Position numbers and translations under genes: made by a program. The notes under the pieces were generated by a model. It did no database searches, was not told the DNA's origin, and saw only the letters and a program-made list of their open reading frames with translations. A stretch of DNA of 64,000 bases from Vicia villosa (Eukaryota > Streptophyta > Magnoliopsida > Fabales > Fabaceae): assembly GCF_029867415.1 (NCBI RefSeq), contig NC_081186.1, positions 26,787,915 to 26,851,914 on the forward strand, written 5' to 3'. Each line of letters begins with the position of its first letter. The first letter of the stretch is position 1. This document shows, piece by piece, positions 55,440 to 64,000 of this stretch.

Positions 55440-56652
55440 TGAAGGATAGAAAAACACTTAGAAAGGGGGGGTTTAAATAAGTGTAGTCTAAAAACTTGAA
55501 CGATAAAAACAATTTGCAAAGTTATTTTTATCCTGGTTCGTTGTTAACTAAACTACTCCAGTCCACCCCCACGGAGTGATTTACCTCACCTGAGGATTTA
55601 ATCCACTAATCGCAACAGATTACAATGGTTTTCCACTTAGCCCACGACTAAGTCTTCTAGAGTATCCTGATCACAACCTGATCACTCTAGGAACAAATGC
55701 TTAGACACAAGCTAAGACTTTCTTAGAGTATCCTGACCACCACGTGATCACTCTAGTTACAACTGCTTAGACACAAGCTAAGACTTCCTAGAGTATCCTG
55801 ATCAACACTTGATCACTCTAGTTACTTACAAATTAATGTAATCAATAAGAGTATTACAATTGCTTCTGAAAAGCTATAATCACAACAGTGATATTTCTCT
55901 TAAATTTTAAGCTTAATCTCACTAATATATTACAACAACAATGTAGTGAGCTTTGATGAAGATGAAGTTTCTGAGCTTTGAGTTGAACAGCGTTTCAGCA
56001 AGTTTTTCAGAATAAGTTCTTTCAAAATCGTTAACCTTGCTTCTCATCAGAACTTCATATTTATAGGCACTTTGAGAAGATGACCGTTGGGAGAATTTAA
56101 TGCTTTGCGTATTCCGTACAGCATTGCATTTAATGTTTCACGCTTTTGTCAACTACCTCGAGCCTTGTTCACGCTGTGTCTACTGACGTTGCCTTTAATA
56201 GCTTCCAACGTTCCTTTTGTCAGTCAGCGTAGCCTGCCACCTGTACTTTATTCTGATCTGATGTTTGTGTATACAACGTTTGAATATCATCAGAGTCAAA
56301 CAGCTTGGTGCATAGCATCTTCTTGTCTTCTGACCTTGAAGTGCTTCTGAGCGTGATACCATGAGAACTTCAGTGCTTCTGCTTCTGATCTCAAGTTCTT
56401 CTGATGCTTTCATAGACCCATGTTCTGATATTGCTTTAACCATCTTTTGATGTCTTGCCAGACCATGTTCTGAAGTTGCATGCTGAACCTTCTGAGTCAA
56501 AGCTTCTGAGCGCTGATTTGTTCATACTCTTTATATATTTCCTGAAAAGGAAATTGCATAGGATTAGAGTACCACATTATCTTGAGCAAAATTCATATAC
56601 ATTGTTATCATCAAAACTAAGATTATTGATCAGAACAATTCTTGTTCTAACA
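55440..56652 (-). repeat. E1 5' LTR, 1213 bp
   Basis: It has the same ends as the other copia LTRs and is very similar to 36506-37719. TATA box at 56057-56067. Confidence 0.92.
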
Positions 56653-57366
56653 TGGAATAATCTCGTCAGCAAGAAAGATCCCAATAAAGAGGAAAGACCC
56701 TGGAGCGGTGGCGATACCATGCACTATCAATAATATAACATTTAAAAAGGTACTCCTCGATTCTGGTTCTAGTGTGAGTTTAATGCCTTTGTCCATTTTC
56801 CAAAAGCTTGAATTGGAAAAGATTAGTGAGAGTAAGACACATTTAAGGTTCGCTGATCACACCATTAAGAAATCATATGGGGTAGCTGAAGATGTACTAG
56901 TGGAAGTTGATAAGTTTGTGTTCCCTGTTGACTTCCACATCATGGACATTCTGGAAGACGAAGAAACGCCTATCCTTCTTGGGAGGCCATTTTTGTCGAC
57001 AGGCCGCTGCAACCTCGACATTGAAAAAGGGACACTAACGCTGAGATCTTTTGATGAAGAAGTAACCTTGAAGATGTTAGGAGTTAAAAAACATAGGGCG
57101 GTTGTAAATGATCAAACTTCTGGTGGCATGATAGAAAGTGAGAAAAAAGACAAAAGGCCTGAGCAGCTCCAAGAAAAAGTTTCAAGCATAGCTTCTCGGG
57201 TGGGAACAACTCAAGGAGCTATCAAAAGTCCTAAAAAGAATAAAAAAGTCAAGAAGAATGTGGAAAGGGAATTGAAGAGAAAAGTTGTCCATGCCTTTCA
57301 TCTTCATGAGTTTTTGGTTGCGGAGGTGAAAAGCAACCAGGTGTGGAATAGAAAATACCCTCCATA
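56653..57366 (+). pseudogene. Athila-like protease, unit B, right of E1
   Basis: It starts with the second copy of tggaa and continues unit B. The protease frame is open over its whole length, with VLLDSGSSVSLMP and ILLGRPFL intact and no stop until 57365. It is thus better preserved than unit A. It ends at ccctccataa, where Ogre LTR sequence begins without any Athila 3' region or LTR. Confidence 0.82.
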
Positions 57367-58084
57367 ACATGAAAGTTGTAGATTTTGATCCAATAAACAA
57401 CTTTGACACATATAATATTTTGGCTAAAAATCAACCATTGAAGAGATATGGAGCTTCAAAGTGGCTGCCTTCACAAAACATGCAAGAAAACCCTAGTTTT
57501 CTTCAAACTTTATGGGACTTTTTCACTAATTTCCCTAAAGAATTTGGGCAAACACCAAACTAATGAATTGAAGTACATGTTAAGGGCTTTCCAAATTGTG
57601 CTCAACCTTCTCCAAATTCATTTTGAGCTAAGAGATATGATTGATCAAAGTTAGGCACTTGAAGTGAAAATTATAGGTCATGTGCAATTTGGAACTTTGC
57701 AATTTTGTGCAAATGACTTCACTAAGTGATGCTACCCGACCTCTAATACATCTGCAAGCACACCATACATCCATTTTCATCATTGCATAAGGATTAGAGA
57801 ATATTCCCAAAAACAAAGGCATGTGATTATGTAATGATTACATTTGAGAATTTATGGCAAGATGATGAATCACCAAAGGAATCTCTTCCCAACCAATTGG
57901 AGCTCATTTCTGTCTCAGATTTGTCCCCTAAGATCAAGCAAAATCGAGGGCTAGGGGATTGATCAAATGGAATCAAAATTTCCATCATTGCATTTTGGAT
58001 ATTTTTGAATTCCTTCATAGCCAAGAAACCAAATCAACCTCACTAAGTAACCACACTCCTCTGCAACTATACTGAACCATTTGC

Positions 58085-58094
58085 CTATAAATAC
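58085..58094 (+). promoter_or_regulatory. Ogre LTR TATA box (copy B)
   Basis: ctataaatac, equivalent to 24322-24331. Confidence 0.55.
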
Positions 58095-59033
58095 AAGTGC
58101 TATCCTTCATACAATTCACACCAAAGCAACTCTATTCCTTGCTTTCTCTTTCTCTTCTTATGCTTGTGGTTTTTCAAAGTTCTTTGGCAAGAAGAATCGT
58201 TTTCTTCAAACCACAGCTTCTCTTTGGAAAGTAAGCATTCTAACATCTCAAGGGGGCTCATTTGAGGTGATCCAAGCACCTGGATCACTTCTGTAGGTGG
58301 AGGAACACCATTGTTGCTTTCACTTTGGAGCTGTTGCAGTTGGAGGTCCATAGAGCAATTCAGAAGGTTTCAAGCAAAGCCAAGCATCCAGACACGTTCC
58401 TTAGGGCATAGTGAAGTTGTTCAGATGGCTGCAGCTCATCTGTAACTGAAGATTCATCATCCTCCATGTCCACTTGAAGCTCAAATCGAAGGTGTCGGGT
58501 AGAGCAATTCAGAAGGATTGAAGTCACAATAAGCATTCAGTTAGCATCACTGAGTCCCAAGGAAGCTTTTAGGATCACTCACACAAGCCCAGGTGTTCCT
58601 CATTATCCTCACGACCTCCATTTTCAGAGGTATTTTTTCAAACTCCAACCCACTTATTTGAGTATTCTTTCTCATATAGCTCGATACTATCTTGTTCAGC
58701 ATCATCAGAGGATTGAAAACCCTCTATCATCATTCATTTATTCATCTTGTTTGTCATTTAATTTTAAATTTAGGGTTTACGTGTTCTTCGTGTTCATACT
58801 GAAATTAGTTAGCTACACTTAGAATAAATGAATTCTGAACCCATGATCATGTTCCTTGTCCAAAAATGAGCAAAATTGATGTTTACATCGTACCATTTGG
58901 TTGAGAAACCAGAGAGTTAGAATTTTGAATTCTCACGAGCTCAAGGAAGAAGATGACTATGGTGGCGCGCAAATTTGAATCTCCTGGGTCTTTTTTAAAA
59001 TATAATCAATTCATTGCGTATGTTATACAAACT

Positions 59034-59107
59034 GAGCGCGTAGCTCAGTTGGTCAGGTTTTGTGGAGTAGTTGTCAAGGGCGTGGGTTCAAGCCTTGCTA
59101 GGACCAA
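59034..59107 (+). other. tRNA-like Pol III promoter module in Ogre LTR (copy B)
   Basis: This has the same box A, box B and spacing as at 25271-25345, followed by a run of six T. It is not an intact tRNA gene. Confidence 0.65.
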
Positions 59108-59954
59108 AACCAATTTTTTATCACTTTTTCCATTTAATTTCTTCACAACTTTAATCAATTATTTAACCTATCAAATTAATTCATTTTGACTTCATTTTTC
59201 ACACACTTGTTGATTAATACATATATTTTATGAATAAATCAAAAAATCACAAAAATATTATTTATTTTGTATATTTTTATTAGGTTGAAAATGGTGTTGT
59301 TTTAGTGTTTAAAATATGTTTTAATATATGTTTTCATTAAACTTTCAAAAAAACTAATACCTCACAAATACTTTGTGATAAAACCCTAAGCCATTTAGGT
59401 CTCAATTAGGTTTAGATTTCATCTTTACCCTAATTAAGTTGAATTTTGTCAAAATTCAAAACTATTTTTATATTTCAAAATAAACAGACGATCGAGGTTG
59501 TCAAACAATAGAACCTCGCATTATTCTCAACTGTTTCTCATAAACAAGAAAATCATTTTCATTGGGCCTCTATTAGAGTGTAAGTCCCAACACCTTTTTT
59601 CTTTTCATAGTTTGTTTTCCAAAACTGTATTTTCAAAATCTCCTTTCTGTTTTCAAAACATTCTTCTGGTATTTGAAGGGCATTATTCCCGGTGAAACTC
59701 TTCAGATACCTATGTGACCTTTGTCCATCTTCACTTCTTCTGTTTTCAAAAACCCTTAACTGTTTATCATAAATATTCAACTGTTATCAATTGCTGGTAA
59801 GGCTTTGTACATACTTCTTCAAAGGCCTCCACTCCATCCAGGTTAGGCTTTACAAGCTTTCAATTTACAGTCTTTATTTAAATTACTGTCAAATATAGAA
59901 CTGTTTATATATTGTTTAGAACTACGTCTGAGTGTAAACCCTAGGACAGTTAAA

Positions 59955-59982
59955 CTATATATATATATATATATATATATTA
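59955..59982. repeat. (TA)n microsatellite, LTR copy B
   Basis: Alternating TA, equivalent to 26194-26219 in LTR copy A. Confidence 0.9.
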
Positions 59983-62441
59983 TAGGAATATGACCTAGGA
60001 TTGAGAATGTCTTCCCGGTGAAGGCTCTTTCCTAATTAGAGATCTGTAGTTCAAACCCCCAAGATGAATTATTCCCAGTGAAACATCTTGGCAAAAGCCT
60101 TAGAACAAAAACTAGGACACATCCACCCAAAGAGGAATTATTCCCGGTGAAACTCTTACCCATTTGCTTAGAGCCAAAATAAGTTCAAAACCACATAGCT
60201 TTCTCTTGTGCTATAACAAGGACCCTCGATGACCCTCGATTAGCCTCCTCTTGGGCTTTGTACAAGGACCCACAGGCTTCTTAAAAGCATTTCCAGCTTC
60301 CTCTTGAGCTTGTATACAAGGACCCATCAGGTTTCTTATAAACATAGGAACAGGTCTTTAGTTACCTTTTAGCCTATCCTGGTGAGTTTCTTCCATTCTT
60401 TAAACCAGACTTTAAACAAGCTAAGATTGTCTCAATCTCATATTGAGTACACTTTTTGGAATGAGAGACATGGACAGTCTCTGTCACCCTTATCTTCATC
60501 AATCTTCCTTAGCAGAGTCTAGGATCCATATTTGCTTATTCTCAGCAAGAGTCAGCCTTAATCTTGGGCTTTAAAACAAGAAGTCTCCATTAGTTAATCT
60601 TTCTGCCATAACAAAAACCCCTGGAAAGGGTTAGCCTCCACACACTCTTTCATTTCAACAAAAACCCCTGGAAAGGGTCAGCCTCCAAAATCACTCCTTA
60701 AAATTCAAAAATTCATTCTTTCAAAAAGATAAATTCCCCAAAAGAGTCAAAACCCCTGGAAAGGGCTAGCCTCCAAAAACATGATAAAAATATTGTCTTT
60801 TAATAGACTATTTCTTCAGCTGAGTCAAAATCCCTGGAAAGGGTTAGCTTCCAAAAAACATAAAAATAAATCAGTTTGTTAAATCCTCTAGCAGAATAAA
60901 ATTCCCCCAGTGAGTCCTTCACCATCAAATAGCCTCAACCTTGGGCTTTGTACAAGGAAGATAAACCACATTTCCTGTGTCAAAGATTCCTAACCTCAAG
61001 GATCTTTTCCCCATAGAGTCTTCCATACTCAGTTTCTTTAAGAGTCCGCCACAACCTTGGGCTTTGTACAAGGCAAAAGATAATCTTTCCCTAGCTAGAG
61101 TAGCCACAACCTTGGGCTTCATACAAGGCACAAATTAATAACTTCCTCAGTTAAGAGTAGCCACAACCTTGGGCTTTGTACAAGGCACACAAATAGAGTC
61201 ATCCATAGTCTTAAAAATTCAGTTTTCCTCAGCAGTCAGCCACAACCTTGGGCTTCATGCAAGGCACACAAAAATAGAGTCTCCCTAAGTAGAGTCAGCC
61301 ACAATTCTGGGCATTGTACAGAACACCAAATAAAAATCATCAAATAAATACTCTCCAACTAGAGTCAGCCTCAATTCTGGGCTTTGTATAGAACACAAAA
61401 AACTCCTTAGTTTAAATTCTCCCCAGTAGAGTTATCTTTCAATAAGTCAATAAAACCAATCAAAAGCCTCAAGCTTGGGCCTCATTCAAGCCAGCTAGAA
61501 AAACAAATCTTTCAAACAACAGATAGACATAGCTCATCTTCACAAGTAGATATTTCTCTTATCTCACCACAAACAAACAATCATTTCAAACAATCATCAT
61601 TTCAAATAAATCATCATTCTCCCATTTAGGACACTGAAAGGCATGCTCTGGCAACACACCCAGACTTGTACGACCCTTTCCCTAATTTGGTTGGGAATCT
61701 TTCATTTTAGAGGCACGATGGCTGTCATACTTGATCAACCAAGTAGACACCCCTCTTAATGAAATATCATTTTTTAGCTTTTCTGTCACTTTTAAAATGT
61801 TTGTGGTGGAATAGTAGAAATACCTCTCCGTAAAGATGATTTCATGTCTCTTTATTGTAAACAGAGATTTAATTCAAAGCTTCAACCTTGAGCTTCAAGC
61901 AAGGCACCAAAAATCTTTTAAAATCCCTAACTAGTTCCCCGAACAACATTAAGCTCTGACTTCCATTAGGGATATGTAGGCATGAGGTTCACAAGGAATC
62001 TCAGCGAGCTAATAAAATACCAAAAATAGTCAGTCAGTCTGTCTGTCTTTTTAAATCAATTCAAATTCTCTCTCCTAACACAAAGGAGAAACTTTCCCAA
62101 TCATTAGCAACAAACACAATCACAATGACACAGAGAAGGTTCCCGTAGAGTACTACGGATATGTAGGGTGCTTAAACTCTTCCATATGTATAACCGACCC
62201 CCCGGGCTCCAGAATTTCTAGTCTAGGTGAACCCCCACACTTAGCAAACTCCTAGGGTTTATTTGAGATCTTTTTACCCTCTCCTACTCGTTAGGACAAT
62301 TAAAAAGTTCGTGTGATATTGTAGGAAGAACTGAAACAAAATTCATCCCGCCACGGGCGCATTCTCCTTCCAAATTTCGCGTGAAGGGTCTAGTGTGCCG
62401 TCCTCCCAAGTGAAACGGGGAGGTAAAAAAACGACACCACA

Positions 62442-64000
62442 CTATCTCTGGAAGATATCTAAAATTAAGTATCAGAATTAAATCGTTGTCTTGAATGGGT
62501 GTCAGAATTAAATCGTTGACTTGATTATATCTGCACTATATCTAGAAGATAATGTTCATTTGTAGGAATAGACTGAAAAAGCAACATTAGTTTTATGCAA
62601 TATCGTGATGCATGTATTGTAATGTTTATTTTTTGACATGGATGAGAGTGTTATGCATATGTGATTAGGCGTATGTATGTTATGAATGTGCCATGAGGCG
62701 TATGGTGTATGAATGCAAAATGTTATTAGTGATGATAGTATATTGTAGTAGCGTATGGCGGGGAAAATAAATCCCTGTCTGTTATGGAGAATACAGAGTA
62801 CAATTCTTCCTTTTTAGTAGGAACTCCCGCTTCATGCTCGAGGATGCTCAGCTGGGGATTTTTGACTTCTTCTTGGGGATGAGAGCCATTTGAATGAATG
62901 ACCTTGATGTACCCTGACTGGGATAAGAGAGAAATAACATTGTTCGGAGAAGAGAAAAGTATCGGAGAAACGGTAGTGTCGAAGATGTAAACTCCGTTGG
63001 GGGACTAAGTCTCTGTCGGGAAGAGAACATTTGAAGATATCTTCTCAAGGGTTACTCTGTGGGGATATGATCTTGTGAAGTCAACTCTATGGGAATGCAT
63101 AGATGCCTTGAACATTGCCCCCAGTATTTATAGTAACTGCCATTCATGGACTTGTATTGATTGGAACACACCAATGTGTATTGATCGAAGTGTTGAACAT
63201 GCCTTGCATAGCTTTGCCCCAGCTATTTGAAGAGATTCGCCTCACGAGGACCTTATGAGATGTGTACTATGGGTGACATGACCATAGTACTTAGTATGAT
63301 GCCCCTGACTGAACGGGAAGTAGCTTCAGACCCACTTGGGTGCATGCCTCTGATTGTTTGGCATTCTTGAGAGATTCTTGGAATCTTGACCTGATTTCCC
63401 CAGATCGACTGGATAAACTGTGTCATTCCCCTTGTATACATAGGAGACGTTGCTTCTGAAATGATTTCATCTGTCGAGATAACTTTTGGTCATTAGTTGT
63501 ACCCTGTGCAAATTCTTCCTGATGCTAACATTTGAAATTATGTAGCAAAATATGTTTAATAATGAATTCATGAGATGCAATGCATATGTCTGTCTTGTTT
63601 TTCTGAAAAACATTAAAACAGAAGATGTAAAAGCGTGATGCTTATAAAAACGTGATGTTTGTAAAACGAAATATCAACTCAGCATTTATGATAAACCTTA
63701 AGGAGTCAGGATACCTTTTTTGGTAACAGTATGCTTTCGAACTAACCATGCTTCAGTTAGGACTTTCAAGGGTTGTAACGTGGCTTGGTTCACGGTTTAA
63801 GAAACAAAGGATAATGACTCAAATTTTATTTGTCCCCGTCCCAATCTTCGTGATGTTCTTCGATCCTATGCTCAGTTAACTTTGCATTTAAGTCCTAGCA
63901 GAGCTTTGAAGTCGTAACATTGACATTTGATGATGGTTTCAGCACCGGCAGTTTATTTGGACAGATAATCATCCTTTTTTGTAATGTTTTCTTTTGTTGA
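62442..64000 (-). other. flanking repeat of the same family as the left edge
   Basis: It follows the Ogre LTR end directly. At 62462-62535 are two diverged units (tcagaattaaatcgttg) related to the minisatellite at 1736-2144. From 63428 to the end it matches about 31-600 in the same orientation. No gene is supported; a 62-codon minus-strand frame at 63253-63441 has no recognisable feature. It is probably an older minus-strand element into which the Ogre inserted. Confidence 0.55.

Larger units (their letters stand above)
36506..56652 (-). mobile_element. E1: SIRE-like Ty1/copia element without RT/RNase H, carrying ORF-X
   Basis: E1 lies on the minus strand between LTRs 55440-56652 (5') and 36506-37719 (3'), with TSD tggaa. 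Without the nested E2 and its target duplication it is about 10.2 kb. The order is PBS, gag, protease-integrase, ORF-X, 3' UTR, PPT. Gag has a frameshift and a stop, and pol has a stop. No RT or RNase H sequence is present between integrase and ORF-X. Confidence 0.88.
57367..62441 (+). repeat. Ogre LTR copy B, lacking its first 0.86 kb
   Basis: This matches copy A from about 23605 onward and continues to the true LTR end CACCACA at 62441. It includes the stretch (61956-62441) that the Athila insertion cuts off from copy A, and it has no Athila insertion. TATA box at 58085-58094, tRNA-like module at 59034-59107, (TA)n at 59955-59982 and the hairpin arrays at about 60010-61915. Confidence 0.88.

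Noticed and set aside
57367..62441. A solo LTR formed by recombination
   Set aside because: It lacks the first 0.86 kb of the LTR and is fused to Athila sequence, so it is a truncated copy and not a solo LTR.

Overview
This window looks like repeat-filled intergenic DNA from a large legume genome, most likely tribe Fabeae (Pisum, Vicia, Lathyrus, Lens). That placement is inference. It rests on a giant Ogre-type Ty3/gypsy element with LTRs of about 5.9 kb, an extra ORF1, a tRNA-Arg-type PBS and a predicted intron before RT, together with Ty1/copia elements of the SIRE/Maximus type and Athila-type units. I found no ordinary host gene, rRNA gene or intact tRNA gene. Nearly everything belongs to LTR retrotransposons nested in one another.

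Layout. (1) 1-7301, minus strand: the 5' part of an Ogre-like element, with LTR 3488-7301, PBS 3466-3483, a repeat-rich leader and a gag fragment. It sits in a (TA)n tract inside the 5' LTR of the next element. (2) 7302-28198, plus strand: an Ogre element with the downstream part of its 5' LTR, PBS, ORF1, gag, protease, a predicted intron, RT, RNase H, integrase, a 3' UTR with tandem repeats, and a 3' LTR from 22740. Its coding part is dead, with scattered nonsense codons and a 94-bp inverted duplication. (3) 28199-36505 and 56653-57366, plus strand: Athila-like gag-protease units lacking RT and integrase, arranged LTR-internal-LTR-internal and inserted in the Ogre 3' LTR. (4) 36506-56652, minus strand: copia element E1 (TSD tggaa), itself interrupted at 39512-49439 by a sister copy E2 (TSD cttag). 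(5) 57367-62441: a second copy of the downstream 5.1 kb of the Ogre LTR, joined directly to the broken Athila unit. (6) 62442-64000: flanking DNA of the same family and orientation as the left edge of the window.

How the parts work together. Gag, protease, RT/RNase H and integrase serve copy-and-paste transposition, but no element here has a complete working set. The strongest candidate for something undescribed is the E1/E2 family. Both copies keep gag, protease and integrase. Both lack RT-RNase H and instead carry a long accessory ORF (called ORF-X here) preceded by what looks like its own plant-type promoter. Counting across the E2 insertion shows that ORF-X of E1 was a continuous 931-codon frame when E2 landed. 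The second candidate is a set of short hairpins in the Ogre LTR whose stems differ between repeats yet stay complementary. Other notable items are paired ACGCGT palindromes in the Athila LTR, tRNA-like Pol III promoter modules in two Ogre-type LTR families, and extra polypurine tracts in E1 and E2.
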